A stretch of 29,855 bases of DNA from a virus. A program made the translations under genes and the position numbers. The stretch is from IMG/VR virus record IMGVR_UViG_3300028800_000255, positions 1 through 29,855 of that record, one strand, 5' to 3'. Of this stretch, positions 22,251-29,034 are shown piece by piece. Numbering within the stretch: position 1 is the stretch's first letter; every line of letters starts with the position of its first letter. The notes beneath the pieces were generated by a model that saw nothing but the letters and a program-made list of their open reading frames with translations, was not told where the DNA came from and made no database searches.

Positions 22251-22705
22251 TCTTTTGGCGTTACATCAACCGCCGAGCCCTCAATAATCTGTTTAATGCG
22301 CATGATATCTTCGTGGGAAGATTCCCGCAATTCTTTCATGGCGTTTTGCAGCACCACGTTAACGGTGCTTGTCGTTTCATTGCGTACGAACTGATCCGGC
22401 TTGCCAAGCAGTCTGTCGAGGATACTATCCATTGACTTACAGCCGCCATATTGTGACGCTTCATTAAAGCGCTGCATTATCATTGCGTCAAAAACCGACA
22501 GTTTTCCCAATGCTTTCGGGTCTTTGCATATTGCCATAGTCTGCTCTAAGCTATAGCGTGAAGCCAGGAAAGCCGCGCGGTCTACAAAGTTTTGATACCC
22601 AGGCTTGCGGCCTTTTGGATTCGCCACCTGCCCTTTGACAAATGGGCGGCCTTTGACTTTAGCAGGGCTAACCTCTTGTAATTCCACATTGCTACCAAAA
22701 TGCAT
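22247..22705 (-). CDS. Candidate small terminase subunit (DUF5681-like)
   Basis: A 152-residue basic protein. Residues 18-36 (KGRPFVKGQVANPKGRKPG) are the 'G-x-F-x-K-G-x-x-x-N-P-x-G-R-x-x-G' signature of DUF5681-type proteins, which occur next to or fused near phage terminase genes; residues 96-107 (LDRLLGKPDQFV) are the second typical motif, followed by a helical C-terminus. It lies 6 kb from the large subunit on the same strand, separated by promoters. It has its own promoter at 22725-22753 with a ~13-base leader and no ribosome binding site. A terminase role is inferred. Confidence 0.6.
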   Translation of the reverse strand: MHFGSNVELQEVSPAKVKGRPFVKGQVANPKGRKPGYQNFVDRAAFLASRYSLEQTMAICKDPKALGKLSVFDAMIMQRFNEASQYGGCKSMDSILDRLLGKPDQFVRNETTSTVNVVLQNAMKELRESSHEDIMRIKQIIEGSAVDVTPKD

Positions 22706-22724
22706 TAACTAATTGTTTAGAATC

Positions 22725-22753
22725 AATGTACCATTAAACTTTGCCCGCGTCAA
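22725..22753 (-). promoter_or_regulatory. Leftward promoter for the DUF5681-like gene
   Basis: On the minus strand TTGACG (22753-22748), a 17-base spacer and TACATT (22730-22725). Predicted initiation near 22718, 13 bases before the start codon. Confidence 0.55.
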
Positions 22754-22879
22754 ATTATACCGTTTAAAACCCATTAGAATACCCACGCAGACACGCTTCA
22801 GACTTTTTGATACTCCGGCACCTCAAAGCCATAAGGTGCGTTATAGCCAATATAATATAATATTCTCGTGTCCCTAAAA

Positions 22880-23215
22880 GTGTGACGCGAGTTATTAATA
22901 CAATACAACGGCTTAACCAATACCAAAAGACAGGTGTGACATAAGGAAGTAAATTTGTGACGCGGTTTATGGTTATAATACATAAGCTTAAACAGTAAAA
23001 TGATTTACGTCACACCTTGACCCTATACACACACAAAAACAGAAATACAAAAATACAAATATAGAAAACTATACAAATACTATATTAAAGTAAGAGGTAT
23101 GTATAAGGAAGGACATATATTTAAAGGACATTGCTATTCAATGATAGGATAGCAGGCGCTTTGAGATGTCCAAGAGTTAGAAAAAAAAGCGTGACGTGTC
23201 CGCAATGTGTGACAC
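22880..23215. repeat. Six-copy GTGTGACG iteron-like motif
   Basis: Copies at 22880 (GTGTGACGCG), 22934 (GTGTGACAT), 22957 (GTGACGCG), 23007-23016 (reverse; GGTGTGACGT), 23189 (GCGTGACGTG) and 23207 (GTGTGACAC), spaced 18-180 bases. One more is at 20458 (GTGTGACAC) near the leftward promoter. Likely binding sites for a phage protein. Confidence 0.6.
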
Positions 23216-23246
23216 TGGAATAATCATACACCATGTATTTTTGATA

Positions 23247-23275
23247 TTGACGCTATGAACATACAATATTAGAGT
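23247..23275 (+). promoter_or_regulatory. Rightward promoter for the regulator pair
   Basis: TTGACG (23247-23252), 17 bases, TAGAGT (23270-23275). It lies ~25 bases upstream of the AAGGA site and ATG of the ribbon-helix-helix gene. Confidence 0.45.
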
Positions 23276-23307
23276 TATATAACTATTAACACAAATAAGG
23301 ATAATAT

Positions 23308-23469
23308 ATGAAAATGATAAACTTTAAATTATCAGATGAAACTCTTCATAAAAGAATAAAGATAGCATGTGCTGTTAATGGGATAACAATCACTGAATTT
23401 TTAAACACTTCTATTATTATGGCTCTTAAAATATTTGAGCCTGCACAGCCTAAAAACGGGGCTGAATAA
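23308..23469 (+). CDS. Ribbon-helix-helix (CopG/Arc-type) regulator, 53 aa
   Basis: INFKLSD strand, then a helix (ETLHKRIKIACAVNG), then ITITEFLNTSIIMALKIF: the strand-helix-helix order of a CopG/Arc regulator that binds DNA as a dimer. AAGGA sits six bases upstream. It is encoded directly beside the six-repeat region, the obvious candidate operator; this link is inferred. Stop shares a base with the next start (TAATG). Confidence 0.7.
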   Translation: MKMINFKLSDETLHKRIKIACAVNGITITEFLNTSIIMALKIFEPAQPKNGAE

Positions 23470-23966
23470 TGGAGGCTCAGACAATACCCTATGAATGGCT
23501 GGAAAATAAAAAGTTTCATCCTGAACCCCTCCATAATCTGATTCTCCTTTTGCTGGAAAAGCACCACAAGCTTACATGCGAGCAAGTGGTGGAATTACTG
23601 GGGAAAGCTGCGATTAAAGCTTATATCGACCTTATTAAAGACAGAATGCTGCTTGATTGGGGCGATGGTGTTCACTCCTTTGACAGTCATTTGCCCGTAT
23701 GCGGTGAATTTACCAATAGCGGGCCTGTGAAAGTGGAAAAACCTGAGCCGGAGGGATGGAACAAGCAAATATTCCAGCTTCTGCACAGTAAGAAAGGAAG
23801 CGCCGGAAGGCGTGAAATAATGCGCTTCTTTCGCGTGCTCAAAAAACAAAAGCTTGACGCCATTATAGAGGAGATGCTGCAGAAGGGTTTAATAACATGT
23901 GAAAGAGAAACGCAAGGGAAAGGCAGGCCGAAAACAGTATATAAAATAGTTATTGACAGTCCATAA
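23469..23966 (+). CDS. Winged-helix DNA-binding protein
   Basis: A 165-residue basic protein with two helix-turn-helix-like parts: residues ~22-70 (LHNLILLLLEKHHKLTCEQV onward) and ~100-162, the latter a winged-helix pattern (QIFQLLHSKKGSAGRREIM, then LDAIIEEMLQKGLITCE and the wing KGRPKTVYKIV). Coupled to the regulator gene upstream. It may be a replication initiator or accessory factor, or a repressor; position next to the repeats favours origin or operator binding. No catalytic motif. Confidence 0.65.
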   Translation: MEAQTIPYEWLENKKFHPEPLHNLILLLLEKHHKLTCEQVVELLGKAAIKAYIDLIKDRMLLDWGDGVHSFDSHLPVCGEFTNSGPVKVEKPEPEGWNKQIFQLLHSKKGSAGRREIMRFFRVLKKQKLDAIIEEMLQKGLITCERETQGKGRPKTVYKIVIDSP

Positions 23967-23980
23967 CTTTAGTCTATGAT
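23953..23980 (+). promoter_or_regulatory. Rightward promoter, shared block copy 2
   Basis: TTGACA, 16 bases, TATGAT, a near-consensus sigma70 promoter with the common TTATTGACAG..NATAAC block. It begins inside the last codons of the winged-helix gene and precedes the 53-residue gene by ~27 bases. Confidence 0.65.
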
Positions 23981-24013
23981 GGCTTTAAGATTAACCAGCT
24001 AGGAGTTCGGATA

Positions 24014-24175
24014 ATGACACAGCCAACATATGAAAAATTGGAAAACGCCTTTCGTGATGCGATGGCTGTTGTAAATTCTTTAGGCTATACTCCTTCCGGG
24101 GAGTACGAAGAGATATTTGAAGATGCGAAAGCTGTGCTTTCTCAACTTAACGGGGAATATGAAGAAGTAGCCTAA
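24014..24175 (+). CDS. Small hypothetical protein, 53 aa
   Basis: MTQPTYEKLENAFRDAMAVV and then an acidic helical body. AGGAG upstream. Its leader (AGGAGTTCGGATAATGAC) is nearly identical to that of the next gene (AGGAGTTCGAATAATGAC), suggesting a copied translation-start block. Confidence 0.65.
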   Translation: MTQPTYEKLENAFRDAMAVVNSLGYTPSGEYEEIFEDAKAVLSQLNGEYEEVA

Positions 24176-24207
24176 AACATCCATCAACACTAAAAGGAGT
24201 TCGAATA

Positions 24208-24543
24208 ATGACCTACACAACACAGATTGCAAAGAACTACTACGGCTTAGAGGCAGTTACGGAAATACCATTAAACAAGCGTACGGAAGAGGGTGAAATG
24301 GCGTTGCGAGTCACAAGCAGCAAGCGTCATAGCGGCACTGTTAGCACATGCGCAAGCGTTATATACCGCAAGGATGACAGTTCCTACTCTACTGTGATTT
24401 TTCAGGATTACAGCAAAACCATTGCGCAGGGCAAAGTTGCGCGAATCACTGAAAAGTCACTTGCGGAGTTTCATGCAAAGGCGCTGGAAGCTGTACCGGC
24501 GGCGCTTGTGGAAGTCGCTGCACAATATAGCTTAGCTGCATAG
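24208..24543 (+). CDS. Hypothetical protein, 111 aa
   Basis: Beta-rich first part (LRVTSSKRHSGTVSTCASVIY, then YSTVIFQDYSKTI) and helical end (KSLAEFHAKALEAVPAALVE). It belongs with the next two genes to a cluster of proteins of a kind found on plasmids and prophages; I cannot name a family confidently. AGGAG upstream. Confidence 0.65.
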   Translation: MTYTTQIAKNYYGLEAVTEIPLNKRTEEGEMALRVTSSKRHSGTVSTCASVIYRKDDSSYSTVIFQDYSKTIAQGKVARITEKSLAEFHAKALEAVPAALVEVAAQYSLAA

Positions 24544-24551
24544 GGGGAGTT

Positions 24552-25121
24552 ATGGAAAAGCATAAATACTATGATCTAGCTTATCGCGCTCACAGCGGCA
24601 CAAGCTTCTCACCAGAGAAACGAGCAGAGTCAGAATGCAACTACTATGACGCTATCGTGACGGAATTTACACAAGCTAGCAAAGAGTGGGCAATAGAGAA
24701 GTTTACGCGCCTCTGGCTAAAAAGCATGGCCGCCAAGTCACGTTGCTATAGCTCCATGATTTCCGGCCCCGCTCGCTTCCCCGTTGCGCGTATGCAAAAA
24801 TACAATCAATGGGAGCATAACGCCAGCAAGGCAATGCTTGATTTTATCGACAAGGTACGCAAACCACCGGCAGAACCGCGCACGGAGCTAGATTATAACA
24901 TCCAAGCCAAGGAATACGAAGTTAATGGCGTGAAGGTGCTGCATAATGTGGAGCAAAACCGCTTGCAATTACTCTTTGACGGCAAGCCAGACGCCGACAT
25001 GATAACCAAGCTTAAAAGCCGTGGGTTTAAATGGTCGCCCCGCAATATGGCTTGGCAACGTCAGCTTACACCAAACGCAATTAATGTTGTGCCGTACATT
25101 CTTGAACAACAAACCGCATAA
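24552..25121 (+). CDS. Hypothetical protein with GFKWSP / WQRQLT motif
   Basis: A 189-residue protein. The N-terminal part is helical (KEWAIEKFTRLWLKSMAAKSRCYSSM), the middle has KYNQWEHNASKAMLDFIDKV, and the C-terminal ~75 residues carry NRLQLLFDGKPDADMITKLKS, GFKWSPRNMAWQRQLTPNA, a motif I associate with C-terminal parts of large mobile-element proteins near antirestriction and methylase genes. No catalytic residues visible. GGGAG upstream. Confidence 0.65.
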   Translation: MEKHKYYDLAYRAHSGTSFSPEKRAESECNYYDAIVTEFTQASKEWAIEKFTRLWLKSMAAKSRCYSSMISGPARFPVARMQKYNQWEHNASKAMLDFIDKVRKPPAEPRTELDYNIQAKEYEVNGVKVLHNVEQNRLQLLFDGKPDADMITKLKSRGFKWSPRNMAWQRQLTPNAINVVPYILEQQTA

Positions 25122-25133
25122 GGAGTTTTTAAC

Positions 25134-25619
25134 ATGCAAACTCAAAAATATATAATCACAGAGCCCTTTAAAGGTAGCACTGATTCCATTATCTATCAGG
25201 ATGCTGACGGAGTTGAGCGCGTACAATATAGCGGCTATTTATACGCCGAAAGCATTGGACTGCCGAAAGACATGGATTTGACCTTAGAGCAGTATTTACA
25301 GGCAAAGGGTAAAAGCGCGGATTCGGTCAAGGTGCTGTCATGGGCAGAATTAGAGCCGCTTTGTATTGCCCATGATAACAGTATGAAAACCAATGTGGAG
25401 CCTATTACAGCCGAGCAATACAATTATGCCTTAGACGTTCTGCCCCCTTGTCGCTGGCATAGGGTAGCGGGTTATTCGGTGTTTCATGTATCTGAACGCA
25501 TAACCGCTAACCTTGTCAACTGGTACGCAAAACACATGGGGGAATATTTAACCTTTGTGGATGATGCATCAATTACTGATGCACAGATTGCCAAAAAATT
25601 ACAAACGAAAGGGCTTTAA
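25134..25619 (+). CDS. Hypothetical protein (possibly DUF1419-like), 161 aa
   Basis: Residues ~95-150 (YNYALDVLPPCRWHR, VFHVSERITANLVNWYAKH) resemble a conserved phage/plasmid segment with L-P-P-C-R-W and S-E-R-I-T; I think of DUF1419 but cannot confirm it. AAGGAG lies nine bases upstream. Part of the 24208-25619 gene trio. Confidence 0.65.
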   Translation: MQTQKYIITEPFKGSTDSIIYQDADGVERVQYSGYLYAESIGLPKDMDLTLEQYLQAKGKSADSVKVLSWAELEPLCIAHDNSMKTNVEPITAEQYNYALDVLPPCRWHRVAGYSVFHVSERITANLVNWYAKHMGEYLTFVDDASITDAQIAKKLQTKGL

Positions 25620-25620
25620 A

Positions 25621-25683
25621 ATGGTCCTGATAATTCTGATACTGATACTGATACTTCTCTTTTTTATATGGATAGAATTATGA
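25621..25683 (+). CDS. 20-aa membrane peptide
   Basis: MVLIILILILILLFFIWIEL is a single hydrophobic stretch, two bases after the previous stop, with AAAGGG upstream and ATGA overlap with the next gene. The region contains a CTGATA triple repeat. It may be a membrane toxin/lysis-type peptide or only a translational coupler. Confidence 0.4.
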   Translation: MVLIILILILILLFFIWIEL

Positions 25684-26039
25684 ACTATATCCCAAACACC
25701 CCCTTAGATATGCACTCTCCGCTACCCTGGAAAGTCACTAGCAGCGAGGCTATAAAGATCGCTGACGGCAAAGGCAACACGCTAGCCTTGATCGCAAACC
25801 TGCGCCTGACTGGCAGGCGGGAATGGCCGGAGGTAGAAGCCAACGCCGCGCTTATTGTTAAGGCGGTTAATCTTCATCAAAAGCTTATAAATCAGATTAT
25901 CCAGATGGAAGATTGCCTCGGTAGTTTATTTGAAGCGGGCCGTATTGTTTACACTGATAGTCTTCAAGATGCGCCTTATATCGCAGGACACCTAGAAGAG
26001 GCCCGCGCAATATTAGAAGAAGCGGGAGTCGAATCATGA
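25680..26039 (+). CDS. Phage/plasmid accessory protein, 119 aa
   Basis: The start is MNYIPNTP. It has the widespread pattern S-P-L-P-W-K-V, IKIADGKGNTLALI, EANAALIVKAVNLHQKLINQI and then a leucine-rich helix (LEEARAILEEAG). The family is common in prophages and plasmids; its function is unknown. Stop overlaps the next frame (ATGA). Confidence 0.7.
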   Translation: MNYIPNTPLDMHSPLPWKVTSSEAIKIADGKGNTLALIANLRLTGRREWPEVEANAALIVKAVNLHQKLINQIIQMEDCLGSLFEAGRIVYTDSLQDAPYIAGHLEEARAILEEAGVES

Positions 26040-26188
26040 CCTATATCTCAAGCGAAACTTACAATGCCCTTGCCGAGGCACTGGAACGCCGCAAGCAATT
26101 ATTGAAGTGCATAGGGTTCACACTTCAAGACTTCTTAATGCGTCATTTAAGGATAAGCTATTCTTCGTACTGCTGCGCGATGGACTAA
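26036..26188 (+). CDS. Short frame, possible 5' half of a frameshifted gene
   Basis: MTYISSETYNALAEALERRKQLLK is a natural-looking helical start; from codon 25 on the sequence (CIGFTLQDFLMRHLRISYSSYCC) looks unlike a protein. An open frame in the other phase (26107-26253) carries a plausible continuation. ATGA overlap with the gene before supports the start. Confidence 0.45.
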   Translation: MTYISSETYNALAEALERRKQLLKCIGFTLQDFLMRHLRISYSSYCCAMD

Positions 26189-26253
26189 GGCATACGGTAG
26201 AATCAAGCAAGGCTTTAATTATGGCAATCCAGGGAGAAATTTATGACTTATGA
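26107..26253 (+). CDS. Candidate continuation or separate 48-aa gene, GTG start
   Basis: In the phase shifted relative to the upstream frame, from GTG, the sequence reads MHRVHTSRLLNASFKDKLFF, then VLLRDGLRHTVESSKALIMA, ending EIYDL. This is the better coding phase in this stretch. It has no clear ribosome binding site. Either two overlapping genes or one gene broken or joined by a frameshift. Confidence 0.45.
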   Translation: MHRVHTSRLLNASFKDKLFFVLLRDGLRHTVESSKALIMAIQGEIYDL

Positions 26254-26314
26254 TTTTATGGACATAATGGTGGTACTGATAACCATGTACGTGCTTGCAG
26301 CTAATTCCTACTAG
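26243..26314 (+). CDS. 23-aa membrane peptide
   Basis: MTYDFMDIMVVLITMYVLAANSY has a hydrophobic centre. GGGAGA precedes the ATG. It overlaps the previous open frame and stops 16 bases before the next start. A third tiny membrane peptide in this region. Confidence 0.45.
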   Translation: MTYDFMDIMVVLITMYVLAANSY

Positions 26315-26330
26315 CCGGAGGATTCTTAAT

Positions 26331-26525
26331 ATGACCATGCCAGAACAAGCAGGCACAAGCACCATATACTTGACGAGCATGGCCGCGCCCAATGGATTTA
26401 ACTTTCATACGGGCTTTTTATCGTCACGAAATGAATATGGAGTGAGTATTAATTCCAGTAGGGACTTTACAGGCAAGGAAACTTTTTACCCATGGCAATC
26501 AGTACAGAGAATAGAGAGAGGATAA
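26331..26525 (+). CDS. Small hypothetical protein, 64 aa
   Basis: MTMPEQAGTSTIYLTSMAAP, then beta-like NGFNFHTGFLSSRNEYGVSI, and a C-terminal FYPWQSVQRIERG. GGAGGA nine bases upstream fixes the start; an upstream in-frame ATG lacks a binding site. No domain recognised. Confidence 0.65.
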   Translation: MTMPEQAGTSTIYLTSMAAPNGFNFHTGFLSSRNEYGVSINSSRDFTGKETFYPWQSVQRIERG

Positions 26526-26542
26526 GAGCCTGTAAATAATTA

Positions 26543-26570
26543 TTGACAGTTAATAACTTTCTGCTATCCT
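26543..26570 (+). promoter_or_regulatory. Rightward promoter, shared block copy 3
   Basis: TTGACA, 16 bases, TATCCT, with TTATTGACAGTTAATAAC. Precedes the 102-residue gene with an ~31-base leader. Confidence 0.6.
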
Positions 26571-26607
26571 GAAACTACAAACCGACCACATACAAGGAAA
26601 TCTGCGT

Positions 26608-26916
26608 ATGGCAACACTCCCCTTCTACTTTATCCCGAAATGGGAAGGCGGCAAAGACGGCAACCCCGTTTTATTCCTGCCTGATATGTCAGCAAATAGG
26701 GGTTACATCGCCTGTTATGCCCATATGGGCCAGCATAGCGAAGCTTCAATGGATTACTATCGCCGCTGCAGGCGTGTGGCGCCTGATAAAAAAGAGCGCC
26801 TTGCTCTGGCCGCCTTAATCCGTGAATATTCCGGCTTTCTGCATAGCTCTGAACATATGGAGCTAGTGCGCCGCGACACAAAGAGGTTTCAGCGCGTGAG
26901 GCGGGTAAGAGTATGA
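26608..26916 (+). CDS. Basic hypothetical protein, 102 aa
   Basis: MATLPFYFIPKWEGGKDG, then an aromatic, Arg-rich chain (YYRRCRRVAPDKKERLALAAL, ending RFQRVRRVRV). AAGGA upstream. It is the first gene after promoter copy 3 and overlaps the next start by four bases (ATGA). Nucleic-acid binding is possible from charge alone. Confidence 0.65.
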   Translation: MATLPFYFIPKWEGGKDGNPVLFLPDMSANRGYIACYAHMGQHSEASMDYYRRCRRVAPDKKERLALAALIREYSGFLHSSEHMELVRRDTKRFQRVRRVRV

Positions 26917-27137
26917 CCTATTTCAATGGAACGCTACACGGTTATAACAATCCTGTAACAAGGAAATATGAACCGCCGATAAAAACCACTGCCATTTATT
27001 GCGACAATTGCGCTGTTGATTCTATACCGCTGGATAAAAGCAAGCCGGAGGGCAGACAACACTGGGATACTGACTTTAGGTGGTGCCCCGTATTCGGCGG
27101 CAATGAAAAATGCCATAAATGCGGGGTTGCTGTATGA
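26913..27137 (+). CDS. Zinc-ribbon-like protein, 74 aa
   Basis: Cys at 30/33 (CDNC), 58 and 67/70 (CHKC) around a WDTDFRWCP core: a four/five-cysteine zinc ribbon. Aromatic N-terminal tail. Coupled by ATGA at both ends. Confidence 0.65.
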   Translation: MTYFNGTLHGYNNPVTRKYEPPIKTTAIYCDNCAVDSIPLDKSKPEGRQHWDTDFRWCPVFGGNEKCHKCGVAV

Positions 27138-27358
27138 GCGCCACCTATAAGCATCAAGGCGAATTCGCCCTGACATTGGCCCGCGACTGGCTACATGGCG
27201 GCACACGTCCCGAAGTCCGCAAGAAGATACGCGGGCTTAAAAACAAGGCTCAGGCCGCTTATATCGCCGCGCGCATTGTCTACCTGCTTATGCAAGAGCT
27301 GGGGCATGTGGAGGCCCAAAGCTTTCTCTACTTCATACATCCCGATAGAAAGGATTGA
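27134..27358 (+). CDS. Hypothetical helical protein, 74 aa
   Basis: Start MSATYKHQGE chosen because of ATGA overlap; helices LALTLARDWLHG-like and KAQAAYIAARIVYLLMQELG. No domain recognised. Confidence 0.65.
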   Translation: MSATYKHQGEFALTLARDWLHGGTRPEVRKKIRGLKNKAQAAYIAARIVYLLMQELGHVEAQSFLYFIHPDRKD

Positions 27359-27360
27359 TT

Positions 27361-27564
27361 ATGCCACATACAGCCCATGCCCCGCTGCGTGCTGCCCGTG
27401 TGGCCCGTGGAATGACACAAAAGCAACTGGCCTACAGCATTGGAGTAATGCCAAGCCATATCGGAGAAATGGAAGCGGGCAAGAGAAGTGTAAGTAAGCG
27501 GATTGCGCACCTTATGGCCTCCATCCTTTTAACAACCCCTGAAAAACTAAGGAGAAAGATATGA
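27361..27564 (+). CDS. XRE-family helix-turn-helix protein, 67 aa
   Basis: LRAARVARGMTQKQLAYSIGVMPSHIGEMEAGKRSV (~9-44) is the Cro/C1-type helix-turn-helix with the usual G-M-T-Q-x-x-L-A and S-x-I-x-x-x-E-x-G. AAAGGA precedes the ATG. It may set expression timing in the early region; target site unknown. Confidence 0.8.
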   Translation: MPHTAHAPLRAARVARGMTQKQLAYSIGVMPSHIGEMEAGKRSVSKRIAHLMASILLTTPEKLRRKI

Positions 27565-27734
27565 CTGAGAAGCAAGCCATACAAGCCGCAATCGAAGCTG
27601 GTATATTGAGCAACACCAATCTCATCGCCTTTGACTTTGCAGGCAACTACCGCGTGCATGATATTAAGGCGGGGGAAGTGGTATTCCGGCATATTGTGGA
27701 CGGACGCCTATTGCATTGGATTGTTGCAGCATGA
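27561..27734 (+). CDS. Small hypothetical protein, 57 aa
   Basis: MTEKQAIQAAIEAGILSNTN, then beta pattern (FDFAGNYRVHDIKAGEVVF). Starts and ends with ATGA overlaps. Unknown function. Confidence 0.6.
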   Translation: MTEKQAIQAAIEAGILSNTNLIAFDFAGNYRVHDIKAGEVVFRHIVDGRLLHWIVAA

Positions 27735-27994
27735 GAACGCTCATCTTATTCCCGCCGCATGACCTATATAAGAAATGGGGAATCCTGGCGCATGTTGACG
27801 ACACGGAGCGCAAGCGTATTTTAGACGTGCCGCACGGTCAGTTTAAGGGTGAGATTGCGAGGCTGACAAAAGAAGTGCATTTACTCAGATTTCCGCCGCG
27901 TAAGAAGTCCATCGTTTCAGAAAGCTGGTATAACTCAAACAAACCCAAACCATACAAGGAGCCAAGCCATGACGACACAACAACAGACGAATGA
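27731..27994 (+). CDS. Hypothetical protein, 87 aa
   Basis: Start MRTLILFPPHDLYKKWGIL follows an ATGA overlap; later EVHLLRFPPRKKSIVSESW and a Lys/Asp/Thr tail. Overlaps the next gene by 26 bases. No family known. Confidence 0.6.
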   Translation: MRTLILFPPHDLYKKWGILAHVDDTERKRILDVPHGQFKGEIARLTKEVHLLRFPPRKKSIVSESWYNSNKPKPYKEPSHDDTTTDE

Positions 27995-28103
27995 ATCCAT
28001 ATTCCCCACCTTTGAGGAAATGGCGGAAATATTAATCGATGATATTATAAGGGAATTGCCCGGAATGTTTCATCGTTTTGAGAGTCCGGATAAAGAGGTT
28101 TAA
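27969..28103 (+). CDS. Small acidic hypothetical protein, 44 aa
   Basis: MTTQQQTNESIFPTFEEMAE, then an acidic helix (ILIDDIIRELP). AAGGAG at 27956 lies before the ATG. Overlap of 26 bases with the previous gene is long, so confidence is moderate. Confidence 0.55.
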   Translation: MTTQQQTNESIFPTFEEMAEILIDDIIRELPGMFHRFESPDKEV

Positions 28104-28117
28104 TAGTGGAGGAAGTT

Positions 28118-28318
28118 ATGGAAATACCGGAAATAGTAATAAAGGCTCTTAGGGATTCTCGCAATTCTCATACCTATGAGTCACAGACTGCAATCCAGAG
28201 AGCGCAAAGGGCAGAAAATAAGCGAGACGTGAATGTATTATACTTGAGGGCCAAGAGCTTTGAAAGGCTGCAAGATGAATGCCTAGATGCATTACACGCA
28301 TTAGGCCAAGATGTTTAA
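28118..28318 (+). CDS. Hypothetical helical protein, 66 aa
   Basis: Start MEIPEIVIKALRDSRN has GGAGGA five bases upstream; a GTG four codons earlier is less likely. Two helices and a charged end. Unknown. Confidence 0.65.
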   Translation: MEIPEIVIKALRDSRNSHTYESQTAIQRAQRAENKRDVNVLYLRAKSFERLQDECLDALHALGQDV

Positions 28319-28348
28319 CAGCATAACAATTTAATGAAGGAGAAGATT

Positions 28349-28756
28349 ATGAATATAGAGCAAGCAATGTTTAGGCTTTACGAAAGCGAAATAAACTGCG
28401 GAATAGCGTCTTTCTGGGATGGTGGCGTTACAGCTTGGATCGGTGATGAATTTAATGGCCGTAAGGTAGAGCAAAATTTTGATCCTGAAAATATAAATAA
28501 AATTGGTGCTTGGATGATAAGCGAAGCAAAAAAAATATATCCGTTGGCATTTTCCGATGATCTCCTAATTAAATATGAAGACCAACAAAAAAATACTCAG
28601 GGAGATACTCTGATTGATAAAATATCCAGCATCATCGAGAATAAGCTTGAGATACGCCGCGTGAACGACGGTGATGGCCGTTATGATACTTGGATAGAAA
28701 ACTCCATCGAAGTCGCGGAGATTATTGTTAGTATTCTTCCTCAGATACCTCAATAA
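28349..28756 (+). CDS. Phage hypothetical protein, 135 aa
   Basis: The N-terminal half (INCGIASFWDGGVTAWIGDEF, FDPENINKIGAWMISEAKKIYP) resembles a common small phage protein of unknown function; the C-terminal half has RYDTWIENSIEVAEIIVSIL. AAGGAG seven bases before the ATG; an earlier in-frame ATG lies within that site. Confidence 0.65.
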   Translation: MNIEQAMFRLYESEINCGIASFWDGGVTAWIGDEFNGRKVEQNFDPENINKIGAWMISEAKKIYPLAFSDDLLIKYEDQQKNTQGDTLIDKISSIIENKLEIRRVNDGDGRYDTWIENSIEVAEIIVSILPQIPQ

Positions 28757-28774
28757 AGGGTGAATAAATTGTTA

Positions 28775-28801
28775 TTGACATTTAATAACCAGCTTGATAG
28801 G
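28775..28801 (+). promoter_or_regulatory. Rightward promoter, shared block copy 4 (weaker -10)
   Basis: TTATTGACATTTAATAAC with TTGACA and a poor GATAGG about 15 bases on. Predicted initiation is within a few bases of the ATG at 28810, so a very short leader. Confidence 0.45.
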
Positions 28802-28809
28802 AATGCACC

Positions 28810-29034
28810 ATGAAAACAGCGCGTGAGATAGAAAGGTTTACCGAAAAAGTAACATATGAGTGTCTTTATCTTATTACGCTACTGGCTGAGGAATTTAACA
28901 AGGATGAGGAAAAGCCGCTGAAGAAGCTGGACATTGATTTTACGGAAAGCTGCATACGGCAATCTATAACCGAATTATTCTGGCTGCATTTATGCGAGGC
29001 TGAGGATAGGGAGAAAAATAACCATGACGAATAA
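28810..29034 (+). CDS. Acidic helical hypothetical protein, 74 aa
   Basis: Mostly helical (REIERFTEKVTYECLYLITLLAEEF, then CIRQSITELFWLHLCEAED). First gene after promoter copy 4. Overlaps the next gene by 11 bases. Unknown function. Confidence 0.65.
   Translation: MKTAREIERFTEKVTYECLYLITLLAEEFNKDEEKPLKKLDIDFTESCIRQSITELFWLHLCEAEDREKNNHDE

Larger units (their letters stand above)
22706..23307. other. AT-rich non-coding region with repeated GTGTGACG motif; possible origin
   Basis: About 600 bases without a credible gene. It contains the leftward promoter of the DUF5681-like gene, six copies of a GTGTGACG-like 8-10 mer, long A-rich stretches (around 23036-23080), a TATAAT at 22974 next to one copy, and the promoter for the ribbon-helix-helix gene at 23247. 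Iterons plus AT-rich DNA fit a replication origin or a multi-operator switch. Confidence 0.55.

Noticed and set aside
22798-22983. 61-codon leftward frame in the 600-base gap
   Set aside because: No ribosome site, odd Tyr/His-rich product, overlaps the repeated motifs; more likely chance in AT-rich DNA.
23099-23152. 17-codon rightward frame after AAGAGG
   Set aside because: Too short and no coding signal beyond a weak ribosome site.
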